Source of the DNA: Collimonas pratensis
Lineage (GTDB): Bacteria > Pseudomonadota > Gammaproteobacteria > Burkholderiales > Burkholderiaceae_D
Direction: 5' to 3'
Assembly: GCF_001584185.1 (NCBI RefSeq)
Contig: NZ_CP013234.1
Span: forward strand, 4,278,001 to 4,342,000
Length of the DNA: 64,000 nt
Under the pieces are notes generated by a model. That model ran no database searches. It worked only from the letters and a program-made list of their open reading frames with translations, and had not been told where the DNA came from. Position 1 is the stretch's first letter; each line of letters opens with the position of its first letter. A program made the position numbers and the translations under genes. Below, in pieces: positions 27,319 through 35,300 of the stretch.

Positions 27319-27470
27319 GTCGCGTCTCCCGGTCTTGTTATTGGTATTGCATGCAGCAGGCTAAGCCGGCCGATGCAACAAATTTAACAGCTACGGGAAA
27401 ATCACGCTACGTGGTGAGCTAGAGCAATTGTTTCAATTACGCAAAAGGATCGGTGCAATATTGAGCGAAT

Positions 27471-27695
27471 TCAGTGTGCTTTCGACATGACGACCAGCCA
27501 TTTGCGGAACAGCAGGATTTCCAGATGGCCGGGCTGGATGCCGGCGTTGCATTCGACTACAGGATTGCTTCGATACATGCGCTTATAGAAATCGCGGCAG
27601 ATGAACAGCTCGCGCTTGCCGAAACGCATCATGATTGAGGAAGGGGTAGACTCCATACCAAAGCGGGAGCCGGAGGTAATATCCAAGTTCGTCAT
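27471..27695 (-). CDS. small hypothetical protein with a LexA-box promoter
   Basis: A 74-residue protein I do not recognise. From the ATG at 27695 it reads MTNLDITSGSRFGMESTPSS, then a basic, aromatic core (RFGKRELFICRDFYKRMYR) and a C-terminal hydrophobic stretch (EILLFRKWLVVMSKAH). No signal peptide or clear membrane helix is present. The frame is open to 27788, but that would run through the operator, so the shorter form is preferred. A near-perfect SOS box lies 47-66 bp upstream and no other gene is positioned to use it. This points to induction by DNA damage. Its function is unknown; it is too different from DinI or SulA to be called one. Confidence 0.65.
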   Translation of the reverse strand: MTNLDITSGSRFGMESTPSSIMMRFGKRELFICRDFYKRMYRSNPVVECNAGIQPGHLEILLFRKWLVVMSKAH

Positions 27696-27741
27696 GGCAG
27701 CATTTCCAATCTCGTTGAAGGAGATTGAACTGTACCATAAG

Positions 27742-27761
27742 TACTGTATATGCATACAGTA
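27742..27761 (-). promoter_or_regulatory. LexA (SOS) box
   Basis: The sequence TACTGTATATGCATACAGTA has the CTGT-N8-ACAG core and matches the Escherichia consensus TACTGTATATATATACAGTA at 18 of 20 positions. On the minus strand a plausible promoter (TTTACT, 18 bases, TATGGT) overlaps it, so bound LexA would block transcription of the small gene that starts at 27695. Confidence 0.82.
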
Positions 27762-27871
27762 AAATGCAGGGTGTCTGTTTTTCGTCACGCTGCACTAGGG
27801 TGCGGCGCTGGCGTGGCGGGATACGCTACTAGTCCGCCACGCTATATTGCCATACTTTCAGTGCGGCCCTA

Positions 27872-28195
27872 TCAACGGCGCCAGCCGCGGTCATGCCAGT
27901 GATCGTGCCAGCCACGGCCGCGCCAGTAGCCCGGACGGCCATAGCCATAGTAGCCAGGAGGATAGTAGCCGGGCGCGCCGTACACCACGACCGGCGCTGG
28001 CCGCACATAGATCGGCGGCGGCGGTGCGTAATAGACTGGCGGCGGCGCAACGATCACCGGCGCAGGTGCATAGTAGCCCGGCACGCCGACACCGACATTG
28101 ACCGACCAGCGGGCGGCAAACGCAGGCGTCGCCGACAACATCAGGCCGCCGGCGGCGAGCAATCCAAGCAGGGTGAGGCGCATGGTCTTTTTCAT
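27872..28195 (-). CDS. secreted Pro/Gly/Tyr-rich protein
   Basis: A 107-residue exported protein. The start at 28195 gives a clean signal peptide (MKKTMRLTLLGLLAAGGL, cleaved after AFA). The mature part is low-complexity, built of Pro, Tyr and Gly: YYAPAPVIVAPPPVYYAP, then PGYYPPGYYGYGRPGYWRG and a His/Trp/Arg end (WHDHWHDRGWRR). Similar short 'PXYY' proteins are common in Burkholderiales envelopes, and no function is established for them. A second protein of this style lies at 56180-56605. Confidence 0.75.
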   Translation of the reverse strand: MKKTMRLTLLGLLAAGGLMLSATPAFAARWSVNVGVGVPGYYAPAPVIVAPPPVYYAPPPPIYVRPAPVVVYGAPGYYPPGYYGYGRPGYWRGRGWHDHWHDRGWRR

Positions 28196-28333
28196 GGCAG
28201 TTCTCGATGTATCTGGGTTAAACATAACTATATTTAACCTAAATTTCGGCAACATCGCCACGCAGAAGTCGTAAGGCCTGTAACAACATGTATCGCTATA
28301 GCAAAACTGTGGCCTTTTGCTGACACATGAAAG

Positions 28334-28990
28334 CTAATCGGTAGCCAGTTCGCTGCGCTTGAACCTGGCGACCGCGACCATGCCCAGCGCGATCACGAAA
28401 AAACCCACCAGCAGCATGGCGGCATTGCCCATCACGCGGGCGTAACCCAGGTTGGTGACATTCAGGAAAGGATAGGGATAGAAGCCGGAGGAGGAACCGC
28501 GCAGCATCGCCATCACGAAATACGCCAGCGGATAGATCAGCCACAGCAGGCTGTCCTTGGCCTGCAAACCCTGCTTGTTCACGAACAAGGACCAGTACAG
28601 CACGTACAGCAGCGGCACCACCGTGTGCAAACCCTCGTCGGACAAGCGGTGCAGGCCTGTGAACGGCGCATGGTTGCGCAACAGCAGGTTGTAGCCGAGA
28701 CCGACAAAGAGGATGTACAGGGTCACAGCCGTCTGCACGCCCGGACGCGAAAAATACTGGCCGGGCAGCGACTCCGGTTTCAGCAGCAGCACAGTACAGG
28801 CAACCGCTACCAGCACGTTGGTGAGGATGGTCAGGTAGCCGAACATGCGCCACACCGCTTCGCCATAGGTCATGCCCTTGGCCAGCAGCAGGGGAACCGA
28901 AATCGAGAATTGCGAAATGATGGCGAACCACGCAATCAGCGCGATCAGGAGCAGCAGCAGGCGCGGTGCGAGAGCAGTATTTTTATTCAT
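28334..28990 (-). CDS. Pr6Pr family integral membrane protein
   Basis: A 218-residue polytopic inner-membrane protein of the Pr6Pr (FAR-17a/AIG1-like) family. About six hydrophobic helices are visible, for example LLLLLIALIAWFAIISQF, GYLTILTNVLVAVACTVLLL and AMLLVGFFVIALGMVAVA. The family signatures FGYLTILTNVL and a late YPYPFLNV are present. It starts eight bases after the ribE stop and is therefore probably in the riboflavin operon, although no direct link to riboflavin is known. The bacterial function is undetermined. Confidence 0.85.
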   Translation of the reverse strand: MNKNTALAPRLLLLLIALIAWFAIISQFSISVPLLLAKGMTYGEAVWRMFGYLTILTNVLVAVACTVLLLKPESLPGQYFSRPGVQTAVTLYILFVGLGYNLLLRNHAPFTGLHRLSDEGLHTVVPLLYVLYWSLFVNKQGLQAKDSLLWLIYPLAYFVMAMLRGSSSGFYPYPFLNVTNLGYARVMGNAAMLLVGFFVIALGMVAVARFKRSELATD

Positions 28991-28998
28991 GGACAGCT

Positions 28999-29622
28999 TC
29001 AGGCGACGCCCTGCTCCAGGCTCAGCATGCGCTCGACATAGCGGGCGATCAGGTCGACTTCCAGGTTGACTTGCTTGCCCACCTGCAGATGCTTGAGCGC
29101 GGTCACTTCAATCGTATGCGGAATCAGGTTGATCGAAAACAGGCAGCCGTCAGCGACATCGTCGACCCGGTTGACGGTCAGCGAGACGCCGTTGACCACG
29201 ACCGAGCCCTTGTAGGCGAAATACTTGGCGAGGTCGCGCGCGGACTTGATCACCAGTTCCCAGGACTCGCCTACCGGCGCGAATTTTTCGACGCGGCCGA
29301 GGCCGTCGACGTGGCCCGACACCAGATGCCCGCCGAGACGGTCGGCCAGGGTGAGCGCCTTTTCCAGGTTGATTTCGCCGCTGGCGTCGAGGCCGACGGT
29401 GCGGTTCAGGCTTTCGCGCGAGACATCTACCTCGAACATGGTGGAGGTCTTGGCGACCACGGTCATGCAGGCGCCGTTAAGGGAAATAGAATCGCCCAAG
29501 GCGACGTCGGCCAAGGCCAGGCCGCCGGCGTCAACCGCCAGCCGGACGCCGTCTTCGGCGCTGCTGCCCAGGGGTTTGACGGAAGTGATTTTGCCGACGG
29601 CGGCGACGATACCTGTGAACAT
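28999..29622 (-). CDS. ribE: riboflavin synthase, alpha subunit
   Basis: A 207-residue enzyme that dismutates two molecules of 6,7-dimethyl-8-ribityllumazine to riboflavin plus 5-amino-6-ribitylaminouracil, the last step of riboflavin synthesis. It shows the family start MFTGIVAAVGKI and the internal duplication of two lumazine-binding barrels: the first with SISLNGACMTVV, the second with GSVVVNGVSLTVNRV. The substrate motif GGHLVSGHVDGLGRVE is intact. Length is normal. It lies 38 bp downstream of ribD on the same strand. Confidence 0.96.
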   Translation of the reverse strand: MFTGIVAAVGKITSVKPLGSSAEDGVRLAVDAGGLALADVALGDSISLNGACMTVVAKTSTMFEVDVSRESLNRTVGLDASGEINLEKALTLADRLGGHLVSGHVDGLGRVEKFAPVGESWELVIKSARDLAKYFAYKGSVVVNGVSLTVNRVDDVADGCLFSINLIPHTIEVTALKHLQVGKQVNLEVDLIARYVERMLSLEQGVA

Positions 29623-29660
29623 GATAGTAAGTAGAAAGTAAGTAGGATGTAAGCAGAAAA

Positions 29661-30746
29661 TTAATGGAATCGTGCAAGGATACGCAAATCTTCGCCGATT
29701 TGCTCGATTTGGTGAAATTTCAGGGCAATTTTATCCTGCAGGTTTTCCAGCGCGGGCAGGCTGAACATGCCGCGGCCATCGCCCAGGATGGCCGGCGCCA
29801 GGTACACCAGCAACTCGTCCACGCAATGCTCGCGCAACAGCGAAGCGTTGAGTTTGGAGCCAGCTTCCACGTGCAGCTCATTGATCTGGCGCTTGCCCAG
29901 CTCGAGGATAACTTGCGGCAAATCCACTTTGCCATTCGGGTTCGGCAGCACCACCACTTCGGCGCCCTGCTGCTCCAGCATGGCTTGCTTGGCGGCATCG
30001 ACGCTGGCGGTAAAGATCAGGTTGCCGCCGCCGGCCAGGATCTTGGCCTCCGGGCTGATGCTTAGCTTGCTGTCAACAATCACCCGCAGCGGCTGGCGCG
30101 CCAGCTTGACGGTGCGCACCGTGAGCTGGGGATTATCTTCCTTGACGGTGCCGATGCCGGTCAGGATGGCGCCGGCGCGGGCGCGCCACATGTGGCCGTC
30201 GTCGCGCGCCGCCTGCGAGGTGATCCACTGGCTCTGGCCGTTATGCAGCGCAGTCTTGCCGTCCAGGCTCGCGGCCACCTTGAGCCGGACCCAGGGCTTG
30301 CCGGTCTGCATGCGGGTAAAGAAGCCGATATTCAGTTCGCGCGCCGCCGTCGCCAGCACGCCCGATTCGACAGCGATGCCGGCCGCCCGCAGGCGCGCCA
30401 TGCCCTGCCCTGCCACCAACGGATTGGGATCTTCCAGCGCCGCCACCACCTTGCCGACGCCGGCGCGCACCAGCGCATCGGCGCAAGGCGGGGTGCGGCC
30501 GAAATGACTGCACGGCTCCAGCGTCACGTACACCGTGGCGCCGCGTACATCGTGGCCTTTGGCGGCGGCATCCTGCAAAGCCTGGATTTCGGCATGGTTG
30601 CCGCCCGGCGGCTGGGTGAAGCCGCTGCCGATCACCTGGCCATCCTTGACGATCACGCAGCCGATGGCGGGGTTGGGCGCACTGGAGAGCAAGCCGTTTT
30701 CAGCAAGCTGCAGGGCTTGCGACATGAAGATTTCGGCCTGGGTCAT
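29661..30746 (-). CDS. ribD: bifunctional deaminase/reductase RibD
   Basis: A 361-residue bifunctional enzyme of riboflavin synthesis: an N-terminal pyrimidine deaminase and a C-terminal NADPH-dependent ribose reductase. The deaminase zinc site is visible as GGNHAEIQALQDAA and TLEPCSHFGRTPPCADALV. The reductase part includes RLKVAASLDGKTALHNG, ITSQAARDDGHMWRARAGAIL and the C-terminal ELHVEAGSKLNASLL. The ATG at 30746 (MTQAEIFMSQALQLAENG) fits the family; the open frame extends upstream to 30827 without coding signal. I see no FMN riboswitch in the short leader before it. Confidence 0.95.
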   Translation of the reverse strand: MTQAEIFMSQALQLAENGLLSSAPNPAIGCVIVKDGQVIGSGFTQPPGGNHAEIQALQDAAAKGHDVRGATVYVTLEPCSHFGRTPPCADALVRAGVGKVVAALEDPNPLVAGQGMARLRAAGIAVESGVLATAARELNIGFFTRMQTGKPWVRLKVAASLDGKTALHNGQSQWITSQAARDDGHMWRARAGAILTGIGTVKEDNPQLTVRTVKLARQPLRVIVDSKLSISPEAKILAGGGNLIFTASVDAAKQAMLEQQGAEVVVLPNPNGKVDLPQVILELGKRQINELHVEAGSKLNASLLREHCVDELLVYLAPAILGDGRGMFSLPALENLQDKIALKFHQIEQIGEDLRILARFH

Positions 30747-30849
30747 GGCGTGAACAGGAAAAGCATAGTGAGCGATCAGAAAGAGGATATGCAGCGATTG
30801 TACAAAATATGACGGCGCCACTGCCAATTATTGAGAATTTCATAAAGCG

Positions 30850-31470
30850 CGAAAAATCGTAACCTGATTTTCGTCGTGTTTAAGCTGCGCAGCTAAGTGA
30901 GCTACGGAGTACATGCCTCGCACCTGAAAAAAAATCCATGTAGCGCATTCTGTCTTTCTCCGAATCCGCCATGTGGGGTCAGAGTCGAGTTTCGCGAAAA
31001 AACGCCGCGAAAGTCGACTCTGACCCCAGATGGCTCTGTCCATTTTTTGCGACGATGTCGTGAATGATGAAACGCCCAAAATCATAAGCCGGTTTTCGTC
31101 GTGCTTAAGCTACGCAGCTAAGTGGGGGCGGAGTGAACTTTCTGCGCGCTTTTTGCAGAAACTTCACTCCGACCCCACTTAGCGGGCTACGGAGTACATG
31201 CCTCGCCGCTGGAAAAAATCCATGTAGTGCATTCTGTCTTTTCTCCGAATCCGCCATGTGGGGTCAGAGTCGAGTTTCGCGAAAAAACGCCGCGAAAGTC
31301 GACTGACCCCAGATGGCTCTGTCCATTTTTTGCGACGATGTCGTGAATGATGAAACGCCCAAAATCATAAGCCGGTTTTCGTCGTGCTTAAGCTACGCAG
31401 CTAACTGGGGTCGGAGTGAACTTTCTGCGCGCTTTTTGCAGAAACTTCACTCCGACCCCACTTAGCGGGC
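30850..31470. repeat. Cluster of direct repeats carrying two kinds of hairpin
   Basis: A stretch beginning near aatcgtaacctgattttcgt (about 30855) recurs at about 31078 and again, cut short, at about 31361. Two palindromes are embedded. Type Q reads tggggtcagagtcga ... tcgactctgacccca (30973-31028; second copy 31259-31311 lacks two bases in one arm). Type P reads tggggtcggagtgaa ... ttcactccgacccca (31121-31179 with a one-base variant, and 31405-31462). The first long repeat lacks P. Together with the ribD leader this fills the 723 bp between ribD and pilW; I see no gene in it. The structure resembles RAYT-associated REP/BIME clusters. Confidence 0.85.
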
Positions 31471-32390
31471 TACGGCGGCACCTGGATGGCGACGGCCTGG
31501 TTCCGCAGCGTGACGGTGCTGGTGAAGACCTGGCGCAGGCTGCGGTCTTCCGCCACCCGGGCGGCGCCATCGCAATCGACATAATGCTGTACTTCGGCGC
31601 TGACCATCTGTTCGCCAGGGATCTGCAGGCATAGCCGGACGCTGGTCACTCTTTTCCAGTTGGACAGCTGGTCATCCGACAGCGCTGAGACCTGGCTGGC
31701 GTCCAGCCACCGGCGCGGGCTGGCATCTGCCACGTCATACGCCAGCTGGAATTGTTCGACGTTGTTGAGCAAGGGTTGCGCGCTGTTGTTGTTGCCGTTG
31801 CCCTGGCAATACAAGGCGCTGGCCGTGCTCCCGGCGCGGCGGGCGACAAAGAACAGATTCTTCGCGATGCTGACCTGCGGCCCCAGACGGTAAGCAGGAT
31901 GATCCACGGGCACCGCGATCGGCTGCACCTTGCTGCCGTTGCAATCGACGCCGGCGCCGCTGGCCGGATCGGCATAGTTGTCGGTGCGGTAAGCCACTTC
32001 AAAAGCGGCCATCCCGGCTGCGTTGCTGCAGGAAAAATCCTTGCCCGGACCGAGCGGCCTGGCAAAACCGTAAGCGCAGCCGCGCAAGCCTTGCGCCGGC
32101 TGACCATCCGCTTCGATGAAATCGGTCACGGCCAGGCTGCCGGCAGACGCCAGCTTGCCAAAACCGGCCTGCCGCAGGTTTTGCGCCATCACCCCCATGG
32201 CATGGCTGCCATCCTGCTGCAGCCGCAGTTTTTCATCGTTCAGGCGGAAGCTGGCTTTGCTGCTGAAATAGAGCGTGCTGCTCAACAAGACCAGGGCCGT
32301 GCCCAGCGTCATCGCCACCAGCAATTCCACCAGCGAAAAGCCGCGCTGCCGGATTGGCTTCAAAATCAGCTTCAAAATCGGCATCAGCAT
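31470..32390 (-). CDS. pilW: PilW-type minor pilin assembly protein
   Basis: A 306-residue type IV pilus minor pilin. A prepilin peptidase site is clear: RQRGFSLVELLVAMTLG, with cleavage before Phe and Glu at position +5, followed by a hydrophobic helix. The rest is a globular domain with Cys pairs (LRGCAYGFA, KDFSCSNAAG, CNGSK, LYCQGNGNN). The start at 32390 overlaps the end of the fimT-like gene; an ATG at 32384 shares its A with that gene's stop. The stop codon (31470-31472) is formed at the junction with the repeat cluster, so the last residues may have been replaced. The usual downstream pilX/pilY1/pilE genes are absent. Confidence 0.83.
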   Translation of the reverse strand: MLMPILKLILKPIRQRGFSLVELLVAMTLGTALVLLSSTLYFSSKASFRLNDEKLRLQQDGSHAMGVMAQNLRQAGFGKLASAGSLAVTDFIEADGQPAQGLRGCAYGFARPLGPGKDFSCSNAAGMAAFEVAYRTDNYADPASGAGVDCNGSKVQPIAVPVDHPAYRLGPQVSIAKNLFFVARRAGSTASALYCQGNGNNNSAQPLLNNVEQFQLAYDVADASPRRWLDASQVSALSDDQLSNWKRVTSVRLCLQIPGEQMVSAEVQHYVDCDGAARVAEDRSLRQVFTSTVTLRNQAVAIQVPP

Positions 32391-32926
32391 TCGCTGCTGT
32401 CGTGCTTCAGGCTGATGCGGCCGGAAGCAGCGATGCATACCGTGCGCGCAAACTCGTTGTTGTGGCCGAATACTACGTTGGTGAAGTTGCCGCTGGCATC
32501 GCCGCTGGCGTGATAGCTAATCGTGCTGCGGCTGGCCCGCGCCTGCGTATTGGCGTCCAGCGCGCCTTGCCGCTGCAGTACCTGGCGATCGTCGGCCGCC
32601 AGCACCAGCCAGCCCGCGCCCCAGTCGGCGCCGTCGCGATCGCCGCTGACGGCGCCGCTGCAGCGGGCATCGGCCGCATCGGCGTTGCTGCTGCGACAGA
32701 GCAGCACCGGGCGGCCGCGCTCGACTGCTTCGTTACGCGCCAGCGTCAGCGCGGCAATCAGCAGGCGGGTTTCCGCCGCCAGCCGGTTCTGGATCACGAA
32801 TGCGCGCATGGATGGCAGCGCCAGGCCCAGCAGAATGCCCATGAGCGCCAGCGTGATCAAGGCCTCCATCAAGGTGATGCCGTCCTGCCGCGGCAAGGCC
32901 TGCTCAGGCGATCGTGGAATGGACAT
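32384..32926 (-). CDS. fimT: FimT/GspH-type pseudopilin
   Basis: A 180-residue minor pseudopilin that would help prime type IV pilus assembly. The prepilin motif is QDGITLMEALITLALMGILL, cleaved after Gly, with Glu at +5. The C-terminal GspH domain is recognisable by LLIAALTLARNEAVERGRPV, GWLVLAADDRQ and the end RTVCIAASGRISL. It overlaps pilW, so the two are translated together. pilV, normally between these two, is missing. A terminator separates it from nrdR upstream, so it must have its own promoter in the gap 32927-32976. Confidence 0.85.
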   Translation of the reverse strand: MSIPRSPEQALPRQDGITLMEALITLALMGILLGLALPSMRAFVIQNRLAAETRLLIAALTLARNEAVERGRPVLLCRSSNADAADARCSGAVSGDRDGADWGAGWLVLAADDRQVLQRQGALDANTQARASRSTISYHASGDASGNFTNVVFGHNNEFARTVCIAASGRISLKHDSSEC

Positions 32927-32976
32927 GGTTTGCCTCCTGTTTATCTGAAGACTTTCATTTCAGACAAGCATTCTGA

Positions 32977-33006
32977 CAAAAAAATAGCGCCGCTAGTGAC
33001 GGCGCT
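32977..33006 (-). terminator. Rho-independent terminator after nrdR
   Basis: The stem agcgccg (32986-32992) with cggcgct (33000-33006) is followed on the minus strand by ATTTTTTTG. It lies 16 bp beyond the nrdR stop. Confidence 0.85.
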
Positions 33007-33021
33007 GGCTTATTTAAGCAA

Positions 33022-33489
33022 TTACTTCCTTCGGCTTGGCGGTCCGGAGAATTCTTCGATCATGTTCTGGAATTCAGCGACGTCTTCAAAACTCTTGTAG
33101 ACCGAGGCGAAGCGGATATAAGCGATCTTGTCCAGCCGTTTCAGTTCGCGCATGACCAGTTCGCCGACATGGCCGGAAAGCACTTCGCGCTCGCCGCTGG
33201 AGAGCAGCTTGTCCTTGATACGCTGCAGAGCCTCGTCCAGCGCCTCCACCGAGACCGGACGCTTGCGCAGCGCCAGCATCAGGCTGGCGCGCAGCTTGAG
33301 CGGATCGAAATCGGTGCGGCTGCCGTTTTTCTTGACGATCACCGGCATCGCCAGCTCGATCCGTTCAAAGGTGGTGAAGCGCTTGTCGCAATGCATGCAG
33401 CGGCGCCGGCGGCGAATCGAATCGCCCTCTTCCGACACGCGGGTGTCGAGCACCTGGGTTTCTTCATGCTGGCAGAATGGACATTTCAT
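33022..33489 (-). CDS. nrdR: transcriptional repressor NrdR
   Basis: A 155-residue nucleotide-sensing repressor of ribonucleotide reductase genes. It has the N-terminal zinc ribbon [17 protein letters not shown] with the second Cys pair in [19 protein letters not shown], then the ATP-cone ([20 protein letters not shown] to [17 protein letters not shown]). Length is typical. It lies downstream of glyA, an arrangement conserved in Betaproteobacteria, with a 215-bp gap that could hold an extra promoter. Confidence 0.97.
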   Translation of the reverse strand: MKCPFCQHEETQVLDTRVSEEGDSIRRRRRCMHCDKRFTTFERIELAMPVIVKKNGSRTDFDPLKLRASLMLALRKRPVSVEALDEALQRIKDKLLSSGEREVLSGHVGELVMRELKRLDKIAYIRFASVYKSFEDVAEFQNMIEEFSGPPSRRK

Positions 33490-33704
33490 GATGGCAGTAA
33501 TCCGAAGGTGATTGCGGCTGGCTGGCTGGACATCTCTACATTATTCCTATTCGGGGCCACGCGCCGGTCGCTGGCAACCGGTATTTCACAGGGGCTTACT
33601 TGGCACCAGGGCCCGTGCAGTGTTGAAGCTGCAACGGGCCCAGGATTTCTCTGACGCCGGCCTGCCCAAAGGCTTGCCGCTAGCCAGCAGATCAGACTAC
33701 GGTA

Positions 33705-34952
33705 TTAAGCTGCATATACCGGAAAGGCGTCAGTTAGTTTCTTGACTTCGGCCTTGACCCGTTCAATGGTCGCTGCATCATGCGGATTATCCAGCACGTC
33801 GGCGATCAGGTTGCCGACCTTGACGGCTTCCGCTTCCTTGAAACCGCGGGTGGTGAACGCCGGGCTGCCGACACGGATGCCGGAAGTGACGAACGGCTTT
33901 TCCGGATCGTTAGGGATGGCGTTCTTGTTGCAAGTCATGTGCGCCGAACCCAGGATCGCTTCGGCTTCCTTGCCGGTGATCTTCTTAGCGCGCAGGTCGA
34001 CCAGCATGACATGCGATTCGGTGCGACCGGAAACGATGCGCAAGCCGCGCGCGATCAACGTCTTCGCCAGAGCGTCGGCGTTCTTCACCACTTGCTGCTG
34101 GTAAGCCTTGAATTCCGGTGTCAGCGCTTCCTTGAACGCCACTGCCTTGCCGGCGATGACGTGCATCAGCGGGCCGCCCTGGATGCCTGGGAAGATCGCC
34201 GAATTGATGGCTTTCTCGAACTCGGCCTTCATCAGGATGATGCCGCCGCGCGGACCGCGCAGGGATTTGTGGGTAGTCGAAGTGACGAAGTCGGCATGTG
34301 GCACCGGGTTCGGATATTCACCGGCCGCGATCAGGCCGGCGTAGTGCGCCATGTCGACCATGAAGTAGGCGCCGACTGCCTCGGCGACCTTGGACATGCG
34401 CTCGAAGTCGATGCGCAGGGCGTAAGCGGAAGCGCCGGCGATGATCAGCTTCGGCTTCTTTTCGTGCGCCAGGCGCTCGAAGGCTTCGTAGTCGATTTCT
34501 TCTTTTTCGTTCAAGCCGTAGGACACCACGTTGAACCACTTGCCGGACATGTTCAATGCCATACCGTGGGTCAGGTGGCCGCCTTCCGCCAGCGACATGC
34601 CCATGATGGTGTCGCCCGGTTTCAGCATGGCGAAGAACACGCCCTGGTTGGCTTGCGAGCCGGAATTCGGCTGCACGTTGGCGGCTTCGGCGCCGAACAG
34701 TTGCTTGACGCGGTCGATCGCCAGCTGCTCGGCGATATCGACGAATTCGCAGCCGCCGTAGTAGCGCTTGCCTGGATAGCCTTCAGCGTACTTGTTGGTC
34801 AGCTGCGTGCCTTGCGCCTCCATGACGGCCGGCGAAGTGTAGTTTTCCGACGCAATCAGCTCGATGTGTTCTTGCTGGCGATGGTTTTCTTTCTGGACGG
34901 CGCTCCACAATTCCGGATCGACGTTGGCTAAGGTATGGTTTTTCTCGAACAT
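33705..34952 (-). CDS. glyA: serine hydroxymethyltransferase
   Basis: A 415-residue PLP enzyme that converts serine plus tetrahydrofolate to glycine plus 5,10-methylene-THF, the main cellular source of one-carbon units. Highly conserved segments include [36 protein letters not shown] and the PLP-lysine site [16 protein letters not shown]. The C-terminal [20 protein letters not shown] is present. Length and start are standard. Transcription begins at a promoter near 35180 and passes through a ZTP-type riboswitch before the gene. Confidence 0.98.
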   Translation of the reverse strand: MFEKNHTLANVDPELWSAVQKENHRQQEHIELIASENYTSPAVMEAQGTQLTNKYAEGYPGKRYYGGCEFVDIAEQLAIDRVKQLFGAEAANVQPNSGSQANQGVFFAMLKPGDTIMGMSLAEGGHLTHGMALNMSGKWFNVVSYGLNEKEEIDYEAFERLAHEKKPKLIIAGASAYALRIDFERMSKVAEAVGAYFMVDMAHYAGLIAAGEYPNPVPHADFVTSTTHKSLRGPRGGIILMKAEFEKAINSAIFPGIQGGPLMHVIAGKAVAFKEALTPEFKAYQQQVVKNADALAKTLIARGLRIVSGRTESHVMLVDLRAKKITGKEAEAILGSAHMTCNKNAIPNDPEKPFVTSGIRVGSPAFTTRGFKEAEAVKVGNLIADVLDNPHDAATIERVKAEVKKLTDAFPVYAA

Positions 34953-35040
34953 GTTAATACTCCAATCGATAAGGGTCTGCCTAAATCGAATGAGGGCCAG
35001 AAAATTAGGGGAATGCGGCAGCCTCAGTCGTACTTTCCAT

Positions 35041-35165
35041 TCGGGCTGCCCAGGCGCACGGCGGATGAAATCTCACGCTTCCCGGTGGATGCCCACCTTT
35101 TGCCAATGCCTGCCGCGATTTTTTGAACCTGCGGCGGGTTGGTTTTTTCGCCAGTCACGTGAGAC
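35041..35165 (-). ncRNA. ZTP (pfl) riboswitch upstream of glyA
   Basis: On the minus strand the leader contains the conserved blocks of the ZTP/ZMP riboswitch in order. These are CGTGACTGGCG (from 35161), a variable hairpin region of about 50 bases, GTGGGCATCCACCGGGAAGC and finally CCGCCGTGCGCCTGGGCA near 35047. Such RNAs sense ZTP/ZMP, which accumulates when 10-formyl-THF is short, and switch on one-carbon genes such as glyA. Directly after the aptamer, GGCAGCC (35044-35050) can pair with GGCTGCC (35017-35023), probably part of the expression platform. The call rests on recalled consensus, not on a covariance search. Confidence 0.82.
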
Positions 35166-35179
35166 GAAATGGTGCGCTT

Positions 35180-35208
35180 ATTGTAAGCGAAGCACCCGAT
35201 TTGAGCAA
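35180..35208 (-). promoter_or_regulatory. sigma-70 promoter of glyA
   Basis: On the minus strand TTGCTC (35203-35208) and TACAAT (35180-35185) are separated by 17 bases. The predicted start is near 35172, just ahead of the riboswitch. Confidence 0.7.
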
Positions 35209-35228
35209 GATTGGCCCGGGCTTCGGCG

Positions 35229-35262
35229 CCGGATAAAAAAAACCGCCCCGGAGGGCGGCTTT
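35229..35262 (-). terminator. Rho-independent terminator of the TonB-dependent receptor gene
   Basis: The stem ccgccc (35243-35248) with gggcgg (35253-35258) is followed on the minus strand by TTTTTTTTAT. It is 38 bp beyond the receptor stop and just upstream of the glyA promoter. Confidence 0.88.
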
Positions 35263-35300
35263 TGCGCAAAATTTACTAAAAAGACAACGATGAAGGATCC

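Noticed and set aside
27471..27695. SulA or DinI homologue for the SOS-box gene
   Set aside because: Sequence does not resemble either protein; only the operator suggests SOS control.
30747..30840. FMN riboswitch in front of ribD
   Set aside because: The leader is too short and lacks the conserved RFN-element blocks.
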